From positions 1-64,000 of the forward strand of contig JALIRH010000115.1 of NCBI GenBank assembly GCA_023055505.1: a stretch of 64,000 nucleotides of DNA. The letters run 5' to 3'. Numbering within the stretch: position 1 is the stretch's first letter; each line of letters opens with the position of its first letter. The position numbers and the translations under genes were made by a program. Positions 1-8,450 of the stretch are shown here, piece after piece. This DNA is from Callipepla californica brunnescens (taxonomy: Eukaryota > Chordata > Aves > Galliformes > Odontophoridae). Under the pieces are notes generated by a model. The model was not told the origin of the DNA and did not search any database. It saw nothing but the letters and a program-made list of their open reading frames with translations.

Positions 1-496
1 TCAAACTCGGGAAAAGCCGCTTTGATTGACTGCGGTGATGGATTGAGCGATCGAGCTGTCAGGGGCCGCGGCTCCCGGCTCTCAGGGACCGTTCACTCGG
101 GCTTTCCTTCCCTTCCTTTCCTCCCTTCCCCTTCCTTCGTGCTCGGGGAGGTGTCCGCACGCCGTGCCCCGATCCCGCCCGCCCGGCTCGGCCCGGCCGC
201 GCTCTTTGTGTGCCCCGCAGCCGGCCGCGGTTCTCTCCCAGCGCCGGGCCCGGGCGCTCGGAGCGCCGCGCGGTGCCGGGATCACACCGCTCCCGCTGCG
301 GGGAAGGGAACGGCCGCGCCGGGAGAGCGGCTCCGGCCTACAGCGAGGCCTCGGCGGCGGAGGGAGAGGGAATTCCGCGGCCTCGTTCCTCCGGGGCCCG
401 CTCCCCCCGGGGCCGGGGCCCCTCCGTCGGGCCACGTTCCGTCGGGGCGGGCGGCGGCGGGGCCCGGCGCAGCGGTGTGTGTTGCCCTGCCCGCAG
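1..496 (+). other. EN1: EN1 intron, 3' portion
   Basis: GC-rich, CpG-dense DNA directly upstream of the homeobox exon. It ends in a pyrimidine-biased stretch and an AG acceptor at 495-496, and the downstream exon starts in the expected EN1 register: the glycine before [10 protein letters not shown] is split after its first base. An open frame runs from position 22 through the acceptor into the exon, but its intronic part is low-complexity Arg/Pro/Ala/Gly translation of GC-rich DNA with no engrailed EH1 or EH2 motif, so I treat it as intron. Exon 1 (N-terminal repression and PBX-interaction motifs) lies outside the window. Confidence 0.8.
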
Positions 497-813
497 GCCC
501 CCGCACCAGGAAGCTGAAGAAGAAGAAGACGGAGAAGGAGGACAAGCGGCCGCGCACCGCTTTCCACGGCCGAGCAGCTGCAGCGGCTGAAGGCGGAGTT
601 CCAGGCGAACCGCTACATCACGGAGCAGCGGCGGCAGAGCCTGGCCCAGGAGCTGAGCCTCACGAATCCCAGATCAAGATCTGGTTCCAGAACAAGCGGG
701 CCAAGATCAAGAAGGCGACGGGCATCAAGAACGGGCTGGCGCTGCACCTCATGGCCCAGGGACTGTACAACCACTCCACCACCACGGTGCAGGACAAAGA
801 GGAGAGCGAGTGA
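497..813 (+). CDS. EN1: EN1 terminal coding exon (homeobox), with two compensating indels
   Basis: Engrailed-1 is a nuclear homeodomain transcription factor, mainly a repressor, patterning the midbrain-hindbrain boundary, ventral limb ectoderm and spinal interneurons. The exon starts after the AG at 495-496 in phase 1 and ends at TGA 811-813. In order it encodes the basic stretch [10 protein letters not shown], the homeodomain (541-720), and the EH5 region [20 protein letters not shown]. The ending [14 protein letters not shown] is EN1-type; EN2 ends differently. Recognition helix 3 is intact, with [14 protein letters not shown] carrying W48, F49, N51 and R53. Odd: an extra C at 564/565 moves the frame after F8, and a missing A near 662 restores it at E42, so residues 9-41 read as Ala/Gly/Pro-rich nonsense. 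In the displaced register the same DNA encodes the expected helix 1 and helix 2 residues without a stop. I infer sequencing or assembly error, less likely a real lesion. Exon 1 is upstream of the window. Confidence 0.95.
541..720 (+). other. EN1: Homeobox (60-codon homeodomain region)
   Basis: The segment starts with DKRPRTAF and ends with KIKKAT. Its length is exactly 180 bp because the inserted and deleted bases cancel. Codons 1-8 and 42-60 read normally; codons 9-41 are readable only one base out of phase. In that phase the helix 1 residues L16 and F20 and the segment NRYITEQRR are present as in vertebrate engrailed proteins. Confidence 0.9.
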
Positions 814-1230
814 CGGCCCCGCGCGGACAGGTGCCACGAACCCAGAGCTATTGTCTATCCATAGTATAAGGACTGCGAACGAGAGAAAAGAAAAAAAAAC
901 ACATATGAACGCTTAAAAAAAAAAAAAACCATAAAAACAAACAAACAAAAAAATCTCTATATAGCCAAACATATGACCTTGTATATATTTAATTTCAGGT
1001 AAGAAATATGTGTAGCGATCTCTATTTGCTGGACAGTTTCTCTCTGCCCTTCTCTCCCCCTCTCTCTTTTGTTCGTTTGTTGCTTTCCTTTCCTCCCTAC
1101 GTCCGTCGCTCTTCGTTTACGGTGTCCGCCTCCGCTCTTCCGTTCGATCCTTATTTGTGTGTGTGCGTGTGGATTTCTCCCTCTCTCTCTCTCTTTATTT
1201 TTATTTTTAATTTTTTTTTCCCGAGGAAAA

Positions 1231-1263
1231 TTAATAATAATAATAATAATTAATAATAATAAA
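1231..1263. repeat. (TAA)n simple repeat in the 3'UTR
   Basis: About ten TAA/AAT units broken by single TTAA steps. It lies inside the EN1 3'UTR and overlaps an AATAAA hexamer, so length variation could affect poly(A) choice. Confidence 0.85.
1258..1263 (+). other. Upstream AATAAA poly(A) signal candidate
   Basis: Canonical hexamer formed at the end of the TAA-type repeat in the EN1 3'UTR. It may be a weaker alternative signal, since it arises within simple sequence. Confidence 0.4.
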
Positions 1264-1339
1264 TCTGATCCACAGACTGCGAGGCTGAACGGCCGCTCCA
1301 AGCCAAAGATTTTATTATGTTCAGAAATCTGTAGTCTGA

Positions 1340-1345
1340 AATAAA
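1340..1345 (+). other. EN1: Distal AATAAA poly(A) signal of EN1
   Basis: Canonical hexamer followed within about 30 bases by GT-rich sequence (GTGTAGGCTGTGTTC), the usual layout of a vertebrate poly(A) site with a downstream GU-rich element. This is the best candidate for the main 3' end. Confidence 0.7.
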
Positions 1346-1365
1346 GTGTAGGCTGTGTTCAGCAC

Positions 1366-1640
1366 GCGGCTGCCGCGGTTCCTTATTTCGGTGCGTGCGT
1401 GTGTGTGGCACAAACGCATCTGTGCACACGCAGCGCTGCTGCGATCAGTTTTGGCTTTTGATGGATCAGTGCAGTGATTTTTAAAGCGTTTCTCCTGCTT
1501 TGAAGCACTTCGACCTCCGATATTTTTCTTCTTTTTTTTTTTCCCCGCCTCTTTTTAAATTTTTTTTTTTAATTTCTTTTTCTCTCTCTCTGTTTTATTT
1601 ATTTATTTTTTTTATATTTCCTCGTCTCTTCGCTTCCCGT
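1366..1640. other. EN1 downstream flank, T-rich
   Basis: Short transition sequence with a GT run (about 1392-1407) and long T-rich runs with CT dinucleotides (about 1524-1615). No gene or recognisable site beyond simple sequence. Confidence 0.5.
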
Positions 1641-1885
1641 CTCCCTTTTAAACGCGGAACGAAGCTCCGTACGCGGAGCCGTACAGGGGCACTCCCCGTC
1701 TCGGGCTCCCGGAGCCGCTCGGAGCTCTGAACGCGGCGTCGCCCCGCGTCTGCCCCGCTCCTCTCACAGCGGCTGCGGGAGCATCCCGGCCGCCAGCACG
1801 CTTCGCTTCGGCTTCTCGCCGCTTCTCTGGGCTTCCGAGGGCCGCTCTGACGGGACACGCGACGGGGAACCTCAGCCCTTTCCCT

Positions 1886-1906
1886 CCCCCCCCCCCCCCC
1901 CCCCCC
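1886..1906. repeat. C21 homopolymer
   Basis: Uninterrupted run of 21 C, flanked by further C-rich sequence. It can form i-motif or G-quadruplex structures (G on the minus strand) and is prone to sequencing error. Confidence 0.9.
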
Positions 1907-2279
1907 TCCCGAGGCCCGCAGCCGGCGGGCACGAAGGGAGAAGCGGGGAGAGCCGAGAGCCGAGAGCCGAGCCCTCTCCATCCGGCAGCCGCTGTGTGCC
2001 GGGCTCCCTGCGGCCCCGCCGAGGCCGTGCCCGGGCCGAGTGTGGCCGGGGGCTTTAGTGCGGGCTCAGAATGGGCTTACAGTGGGCCCGAGGTGGGCTT
2101 TAGGGTGGGCGAGTATCAGCGCCTAGCACATTCAGTTAAGCGTGCGGCCTCCCCGGCCTCTCCACATCGAAGGTTTTAGGGGCTTTCCCCTAAAGAGAGG
2201 AGAAGGAGCAGCGAGAAACAGCCTCTGGGATTTTTTATTTGAAATTTTTTTTTTAATAGATATTTTTTATAAACTATCG

Positions 2280-2303
2280 TTATTATTATTATTATTGTTA
2301 TTT
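2280..2303. repeat. (TTA)n microsatellite
   Basis: About eight TTA units with one TTG interruption, next to T-rich runs. Confidence 0.8.
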
Positions 2304-2406
2304 TCTTTTTAAACTCTCCCTGCTCAGCTCCGCCGTCCCGCAGCGTGCTGCCACCGAGCTCGGCTGGAGGCACAGGATGGGGCTGCCCTGCCCGGAGAGA
2401 GCCCGT

Positions 2407-2507
2407 CACCCCACCCCATGGCACCCCACCCCATGGCACCCCACCCCATGGCATCCCACCCCCTGCACCCCACCCTCTGGATCCCACCCCGTAATACCCC
2501 ACCCCGC
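2407..2507. repeat. 15-bp minisatellite
   Basis: Three exact copies of CACCCCACCCCATGG (2407-2451) followed by about four degenerate copies up to about 2507. The minus-strand open frame translates it as a GWGAM-type repeat, but there is no support for translation. Confidence 0.9.
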
Positions 2508-2958
2508 CGAGGTCCCCGCTCCTCTCTGCAGGCCCGGGGGAAGGCTCGGACGGTTCGTAGAGATGTTGCACAGCGCCATCTAAAGTTCTTCACTCCTTTC
2601 TCCCTTTCCCCTTTCTCGATGAAACAGAAGCATAAACTTCATTTTTCCCCACCGAGCGAAGCTCTCCCCGGCGGGGGCCGGGCTGCGGGCACCTGCAGAG
2701 CCGGGCTGACCCCACTCCCCACTCTCTGCCGTCGGGAGGGGGGTGAAAAGAAGTCGCCTCCCCCCAACCCAGCTCCGGTTTCCATTCAGACCTCTTCCTC
2801 TGTCCTCCTACCCTCACTTCCCTGAAGCTGCAGAGGCCAAAATGTAATTTCTCCTCAAAAACCGAGGATCTCCACCCGCTGCGGCCGTCTGATGCTTCGG
2901 TGTGGCTGCGGACTGGACGGGGCACCCGCGCGGTGCTATTTCTCCTCCCGGAACCCGA

Positions 2959-3002
2959 GTGACATTAAGGTGACATTAAGGTGACATTAAGGTGACACTA
3001 AG
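2959..3002. repeat. 11-bp tandem repeat, four copies
   Basis: GTGACATTAAG is repeated four times head to tail (the fourth copy has one T-to-C change), exactly 44 bp. The phase is close to one helical turn, so any bound factor would be placed on the same DNA face. Confidence 0.9.
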
Positions 3003-3109
3003 GCTAAGGGTTCCCGACCCTTCCCCCCAACCCCGCCTACCTGCAGCCTCCTGGGCGCGGGGTCGGTGCTCGACCAAGCTCGGCAGAGCCGGAGCAGGCA
3101 GGGATAAAG

Positions 3110-3225
3110 ACGGTGGAGGGAATATAGAGCAGATTAAGGGGAGCCTAAGGAGGATTATTTAAGCAAATCAGGCTTGCTAGGATAATTATGCATTTAGGAT
3201 TTCTCCGCGAGCGTTACCCGAGCGG
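3110..3225. promoter_or_regulatory. Candidate EN1-proximal element (AT-rich islet)
   Basis: An AT-rich islet inside CpG-rich DNA with homeodomain and POU-like cores: ATTATTTAAGCAAATCA and ATAATTATGCATTTA. The sharp composition contrast and motif density suggest a regulatory element. Conservation is not testable here. Confidence 0.3.
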
Positions 3226-3663
3226 ATCGGACAAGGGGATCAGGTCCGGCCTCGCTGGGGACAGGTGTCCCCCGGGTGAGGCAGGGGCAGAGCCACATGT
3301 GCCAGCCCCAAACCTACAGAGGGCAGCGGAGCGGTGAGCGAGGCCGCTCCGTCCTCCGCGTCGGACGGGTCCGGCTGCGGCACGGAGCTGCGGTCAGAGA
3401 GCACCCCCCCCCCCCTCCCCCCCCATCGGGGCCGGACGGAGCGAAGTGCGAGCGGAAAAGCCCCGGAGGAAAACCCATCGGAAATGAGGGTCTGCTCCCC
3501 CTCCAACACCCACTCCCCGGAGGCAGCAGCAAGAGTCCCCCCCTCACTCCCTATCCACGTAAGGCCCCACAGCGGCCCCGTTTCTCGCCGCCCCCAGGGC
3601 CCTGCGGCCAGCCCCGCCCGCCTGCCCCCGTCCCGCCGTCGGGGCGGCCCCGCGCCCGTCTGC

Positions 3664-3677
3664 TTTGCATATGCAAA
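3664..3677. promoter_or_regulatory. Palindromic POU octamer site
   Basis: TTTGCATATGCAAA is a perfect 14-bp palindrome containing two facing ATGCAAA half-sites, and continues into ATGCAAAT at 3671-3678, an exact octamer. The layout suits POU-factor dimers (OCT/BRN families). It lies in GC-rich sequence where such an AT-rich palindrome stands out. Confidence 0.45.
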
Positions 3678-3828
3678 TAAGACGAGGGGGAGGAAGGCCA
3701 CGTGCAGTCCCCCCCGTCGGTCCCCTCGGGCCGGGCCGCAGATCCCGCTGCCTCCAGTCACGGAGCTTGTTCCTTTGTGCCGCCTTTCGAGGAATCAAAG
3801 CAGACACGGTTGTGACACGTAGCCCCGC

Positions 3829-3841
3829 GGGTCAGAGGTCA
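3829..3841. promoter_or_regulatory. DR1 nuclear-receptor element
   Basis: GGGTCA-G-AGGTCA is a direct repeat of two receptor half-sites spaced by one base, the DR1 arrangement bound by RXR dimers, COUP-TF and HNF4. Retinoid or COUP-TF input near EN1 is plausible but inferred. Confidence 0.45.
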
Positions 3842-3895
3842 GCTTTCACAATCCCAATTACAATGATTTCTAATGATGTTTATCTTGAGGGCTCC
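3842..3895. promoter_or_regulatory. Homeodomain-type site cluster
   Basis: AT-rich stretch just after the DR1 with CCAATTACAATG, TCTAATGATG and a GATA-like TTATCTT. Together with the DR1 it forms a compact candidate element of about 70 bp within CpG-rich DNA. Confidence 0.35.
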
Positions 3896-4270
3896 GACTG
3901 CCGCGAGCTTTACAAGAGGGCTCCTCTCCCCTCCCCGCCGCTCGCAGGGCTCTGGGGGCAGCGCTGCCCGGCTCCGCGTTCCCTCCGTCGAAGGGCGCAG
4001 TGTTATTGGGGCGGCTCGGGAGGGTCCCCCCCCCCCGCGGGTCCCGGGACGATGAGAGCGGAGCTCCCGGTGTTGTACAGTGAACGTTAACACGCGCTGC
4101 ACCTCTCCCTCCCCGTCGAGTCGGGTCCGAAGCAGCGCTAACCGTGCCCGAGCGGAGGTAGGAGCTCTGCTCGCCGAACCGGCGCTCACGTTTGGTTGTT
4201 CGGAGCGGCTGGAAGGTGGGGGGGCTGAAGGGACCCCTCCCCAGGGCTGTGAGGTCTCGAGTTGGGCGGT

Positions 4271-4286
4271 GGGGGGGGGGGGGGGG
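4271..4286. repeat. G16 homopolymer
   Basis: Uninterrupted 16-G run. Further G runs lie at about 4651-4660 and 4872-4882. On the + strand these can form G-quadruplexes. Confidence 0.9.
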
Positions 4287-5156
4287 CAGAGGCGGCTGCC
4301 GTCGGGGCTGCGGCATCTCGGAGGGTGAGAGCGGTTCGATCCCGTTTCATTCCCTCTTGCAACGACTAAACCGCGGGCGGACCGAAACGCGGCACCGGCT
4401 CTCCCGATTCGATCTCAAGCAGTTCGGGGAAAGATTTGCCGGGCGGCCAAAGGGTGAAATTCGGAGCAGAGAGAGGAGAGGTTTGAGTCGGGAAGACAAA
4501 TCCGTAACTTTTTACCCTCTGCCGGGAGCGGGGCACAGAGCGGCCTCGCGGGGAGCGTTGGGTGCACCTCTGTGCTCCGCATCCAACGCCTTAGAGAGAG
4601 TTCAGGTGTTTGTGGACGGGGTAACGCGGCTGTGCCCTACGTGGGGGCTGGCGGGGGGGGGGTCGGGAACCGGGCTGTGCTGCACGGGGACGTCCTTTGC
4701 TCCGAGATCTGATCCGTACTGCACCAGGTGAGCAACCCCCGCACAAAACAGAGCTCCCGTCGGTTTGTGCTTGGCCACTGTCCGCTCGGAGGGAACGGGG
4801 ATCGGCAGAAAACTTGCTTCCCTGCGTCACGGCGGAGCCGTCGGGGCTGGGGCGGATAGGGGGTGCTGGGTGGGGGGGGGGGAGAGGGATGGAGGGACGG
4901 GGCCGCCAGGGCGAGCAGGGCCACGGGGCACATTTCGGCTTTGAGTTTCGTTAAACTTTCATTTTCTTACTATTATTTTCTAATTTCGTTTCTCACCCGC
5001 GCTCGGGCTGTTCGGAGCGCGGCGGCAGCAGCGGGACAGCCCCGGGGGGGCGGCCGCGTCCCGATGCCCCTCGGAGCGCTCTCCCGGGTGTGCGGGGAGA
5101 GACCGCGCCGGGACAGCACCGCAGGGACGCGGGGAACCGCGGCAGAGCAGGTCCCT

Positions 5157-5362
5157 TGCTCCTTTTTCTCTCTCTTTTTTCCCTTTTTCCCCACCTTTTT
5201 TTTTTTTTTACCAGATCCCCCCCACCCCCCCTTTCCCCTCCGCTGTGGAAAGAGCACGGGAAGAAACTAACATTAACTTTAAGACCAGCCCTGGTTTTCC
5301 TTTTTTCCTTCTTCTTCTTTTCTTTTCCTTTTTTCTTTTTCTTTTCTTTTTCTTTTTTTCTC
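5157..5362. repeat. Pyrimidine-rich tracts
   Basis: Two long C/T-rich tracts (about 5157-5211 and 5293-5362), mostly T with C interruptions, separated by a short mixed segment. They mark the end of the CpG-rich domain. Confidence 0.8.
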
Positions 5363-5402
5363 ACCAGAGAACAATGCCTGCCTTATCTCCCCCCGAATAA
5401 AT

Positions 5403-5675
5403 AAATCATCATTGCCCGACAGTTCCCCATTGCAATAAACTTGACCAGCTCTTCCAACGATTAGTTACGCGTTCTCCCAGCTCTGGTAAAAGTCTTGTTA
5501 AACGTGATTAATGTTAAAATAGGATACTCCTGAACGCACTTTCCAAGATCTTCATCGGGAAAGTGCGAGTATTTGAGCTTTTTAAGGAGATGAATCCATG
5601 ATGAAGGAGGACGGCTGCTAGCAGATAAGAGCAGAGATAACACTAATTTTTTGGGTGCCAAATGAAATGCTGTTT
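5403..5675. promoter_or_regulatory. AT-rich EN1-flank element with hairpin
   Basis: Repeat-free, AT-rich sequence that keeps CpGs and holds homeodomain-type cores (CGATTAGTTACG, GTGATTAATG) and a strong inverted repeat at 5524-5572. It resembles a conserved noncoding element next to the CpG domain; this is judgement only. Confidence 0.35.
5524..5572. repeat. Hairpin-forming inverted repeat
   Basis: CGCACTTTCC (5535-5544) and GGAAAGTGCG (5558-5567) are perfect 10-bp complements around a 13-base loop. After a 6-base bulge the stem continues with ATACT (5524-5528) pairing with AGTAT (5568-5572). Confidence 0.8.
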
Positions 5676-5790
5676 ACTCCCCTGCAATGAACAGGGACAC
5701 CTGCATGTAGATCAGGTTGCTCAGAGCCCCATCCAACCTGATCCTGGATGTCTCCAAGGATGGAGCATTCATCTCTTATGGATATGGAAC
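5676..5790 (-). mobile_element. CR1 LINE fragment
   Basis: The sequence follows the reverse complement of the CR1 3' region: CCTGCAATGAACAGGGACAC, then GTTGCTCAGAGCCCCATCCA, then GATGTCTCCAAGGATGGAGC. It lacks the terminal ATTCTATGA repeats and all protein-coding parts, so it is an old internal 3'UTR fragment with no activity. Confidence 0.85.
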
Positions 5791-8149
5791 TGCAAGGGAA
5801 GAGCAGAGCAGAAGAGCCAAGCTCCAGCATGCAGATAGCACAGGAGATATCTCTCTGGCTTGGAACCAGGGTAGACCTATCACGTTTGAGAATCTTTAAT
5901 TGGATTGGAAAAATGATAAGTAGCTTTGATTTTTTGGGGGGTGGTTTCATGATGTGGGCTGCGTTTTGCTTGGATTCTCTCCCTATGCATGCTCCTAGGT
6001 CGTTGAGCTGTGGTAGGAACTCAGAAGGGCAAACCAAGCAGCACTGAGGTCACTCTCCACATGTGCTGTGAATCAGAGTCAGGCCCCAGGCTGCGCAGGG
6101 CACTTCCCACCCATTGCTGCAGAGCAGGGCGCAGAGAGCTTCACCTGAGCTGGGCTGAGAGCTCCACACCAGCAGAAAGCACCGAGGAAGTCCTCATCCA
6201 TTTTTCCAGCAGCACCCATAGCACAGGACACATGTATTTATGTCACGGTGCTGCTCAGGAACTGCCCCATCTCCCTTTGATTTGCACTGCTGGAGCAGGT
6301 ATGGATTTCACAGCACAGGGTCATGGCACGGAGCAAGGGGTGAGCTGAATGTCACAGCAGCAGCCAGGAGAGTTCACACGCAGCCTTTACTTCTGCAGGT
6401 CCTTTTTACACACCAACTCACATATTTAAAGTGGATTTCTGGATTAATTTAAGGTTGCTTGGGGTTCTTAAGTAAAAACACAAGAGAGCTGTGTGTTCTT
6501 GTGGAAATGAGCGTAAATATGGATCTGTTTCTGCAGTGGTTTAACATGCAGCTGAGTTTACCCCAGAACACGTCTGTTATAGGATGTATCATATAAATAT
6601 ATATGGAATCACATTTTAGATACTGATCGTGTCCTCCATAGATAATAATACCAGCTGGGGTTATTGCAGGTTCTGTAATGTAGCTGTTTCATATTTGACT
6701 TCTTAAAATATGTTTCACTTACTTGTAGACCACACAGGCTCTATCAGGGCCACCTGGTATCTATTAGATTGCTCCAACCCACGGAACAAAGCTAATCTGA
6801 TAGGAGTGGAGGAGCTGGGAGCTCTGCCATGGCTTTCAGTGGCAGAAGGATGGGGCTCGGGAGGCTGAGCTGTGAAAACATGGCTCCGTATGACTACATT
6901 CACACCCAGGAGCAAAACCCCACGTGTACATGACTGAACACAAACGACGTCATTAGTGTTATTACTACCTATTAGGGGCTGAGTCCTGATGGTGTTTTTT
7001 TTGTAAGGACTCCTTTATTTCTGCTTCTTCCTGCTCCAACAGTAGAGATACTGAGAATCAAAGTTATGAAGTTGAGTATGAAGCTGACTGTAAGGCAGGG
7101 CCTTGGAATCTGCTTCTGAGCTGTTCAAATGCTTGGGCATTTGTTTATTTGGGACAGAGTGTGCTTGCACAGAGAATATGAGCAACCCAAATAAATACGA
7201 CTGTTTGCTGTGTACGGAGCCCAGATGGACCCGCAGACAATTCTTCGAGCCACGCAGCCTGGTCCCTGGCATCAAGCAGAGCAAAAGTTGTGCTAACAAA
7301 GCCCAAAACATCTCACCCTGATCTGGTGCATCTCTGATGCTGTGGTTTCTTTATCCCAATGGGCGATTGTGGTGCTCGCAGTGAGCAGTGATCAGCCCAA
7401 GCACCGCAGCTCCTTTTGTGTTGCCATTTCTGCACAGGATCTGCCCTTTAGAATGAGACCCAGGCACACTTGGCATGTTGCTGAGCTTACATAAAGTCGT
7501 GAAGTAGCCTCAAATTCACATAACGATTCACAGGAATTATGTGAATGCTTCAGATGACGCCAGAAGGGAGAAAACCTATAAAGGCAGAGCTTAGAGTCAC
7601 CCCAGTGTTCAGAACCCCACAGCTCCTTGGTGCACAAAGCAGCCCCGAGCGGCACACCCTGTGCTCCCACATTCCTGTCACACCACAGCAAAGGGCAGAA
7701 ATGAGGGCAGGTTGTGTCCAGTGCACCCAGCCCACTGCTGTGCTGCAGGCTTGGTGCTCTGCTTCATGCTGGTGAGGGATCGGACTCACTGCTCGCTGTT
7801 TTCCCTTTATCCTTCCCCTCCTTTTCTTTCTTTTCTCCTTTTCTTGCAGTTTTCAGCGTCATCCCCAAAGCACATCTTTGCTTTCTTTTTGCCATGTCAC
7901 ACACCCTTGTCCAAAGCACATCGTTGTGCCCAGATTGGGGGTTTGCAATATTACCGAAAAGGGACATTGCAGGAGGAAAGTTTAAAACCACGAGGCATGA
8001 TCCTGAACTCAATCGGAGCTTCTGCTTCGGTGGGAGCAGCCCTTGTGCTGCATGCACAGGAGCTCTGAAGTTAAAAGCCGGCTGTTCAAAAGGCTGCTTT
8101 GTTTCTTGCTTGTAGCGCGAGTTTCTCATGTAAAGTTCTATATATTCCT
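5791..8149. other. Intergenic, no gene seen
   Basis: Mixed-composition sequence. Open frames are short and without recognisable domains. An E-box CACGTG at 6921-6926 and a CRE-like GACGTCA at 6946-6952 occur, neither decisive alone. Confidence 0.5.
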
Positions 8150-8450
8150 CCACAATAAATACATGAAACAGTTAATCCAATGTTATATTGTTTGGTAATA
8201 TTTTACTTGCAAATGACCGTCGTCTCTTCCCTGCTCTGTTTGTTCTTCTGAATGTCTGTTTTACATTCTGGAAATGGAAGAGCCATTCTTTTAGTGCCCG
8301 TTGCTTTCTGATGATAATCGCTATCTCTGTGCCTCGCAGCCGGTCTATATTTTTGATCAGTAAATACTGAGCCACGATGTGTGATGAAGGGCTGAGCTAT
8401 GATACGGCCAAAACGAGCAAATAAAAATGAGCCCACTTTCCTTTATCGTT
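8150..8450. promoter_or_regulatory. Candidate conserved noncoding block
   Basis: AT-rich, repeat-free, with retained CpGs (GACCGTCGTC, CCTCGCAGCCGG) and TAAT-type and GATAATCG cores. It looks like a conserved element rather than neutral desert. Confidence 0.3.

Larger units (their letters stand above)
814..1365 (+). other. EN1: EN1 3' untranslated region
   Basis: It begins after the TGA stop. It has an A-rich stretch at about 876-952, then pyrimidine-rich sequence (CT and T runs at about 1030-1220), then a TAA/ATT run at 1231-1263. Two AATAAA hexamers lie at 1258-1263 and 1340-1345. Base composition turns GC-rich again soon after, so the transcript most likely ends 10-30 bases past 1345. The exact cleavage site cannot be fixed from sequence alone. 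Confidence 0.7.
1640..5150. other. CpG-rich domain downstream of EN1
   Basis: Stretches at about 1640-2180, 2330-2580, 2880-3110 and 3240-5150 are GC-rich with frequent CpG, interrupted by short AT-rich pieces. Many long open frames occur on both strands, but their translations are Arg/Pro/Gly/Ala low complexity, as expected where stop codons are rare. None shows a domain. The pattern fits the broad CpG-island domains around Polycomb-regulated homeobox genes. Whether it carries a second promoter cannot be told from sequence. Confidence 0.65.

Noticed and set aside
22..813. Single 263-codon open frame running from the intron into the homeobox exon
   Set aside because: The N-terminal half is Arg/Pro/Gly/Ala low complexity without engrailed motifs, and an AG acceptor in the correct phase sits at 495-496. 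Only the part from 497 is real EN1 coding sequence.
497..813. Assignment to EN2 or to a processed EN pseudogene
   Set aside because: The C-terminal [12 protein letters not shown] is EN1-type. An intron/acceptor and an EN1-like 3'UTR with poly(A) signals argue against a retrocopy.
3240..3761. 173-codon minus-strand open frame
   Set aside because: Lies in CpG-rich DNA where stops are rare. Overlapping long frames exist on both strands, and composition is low-complexity with no domain.
3870..4731. Overlapping 148- and 179-codon frames on opposite strands
   Set aside because: Same GC-rich composition effect; Arg/Gly/Pro-rich translations and no start or splice context.
5618..6037. 139-codon minus-strand frame
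   Set aside because: Overlaps the CR1 fragment at 5676-5790 and contains no CR1 protein domain; a fortuitous frame through repeat DNA.
6921..6952. CACGTG E-box and CRE-like GACGTCA
   Set aside because: Single short motifs in unremarkable sequence; insufficient to claim a regulatory site.
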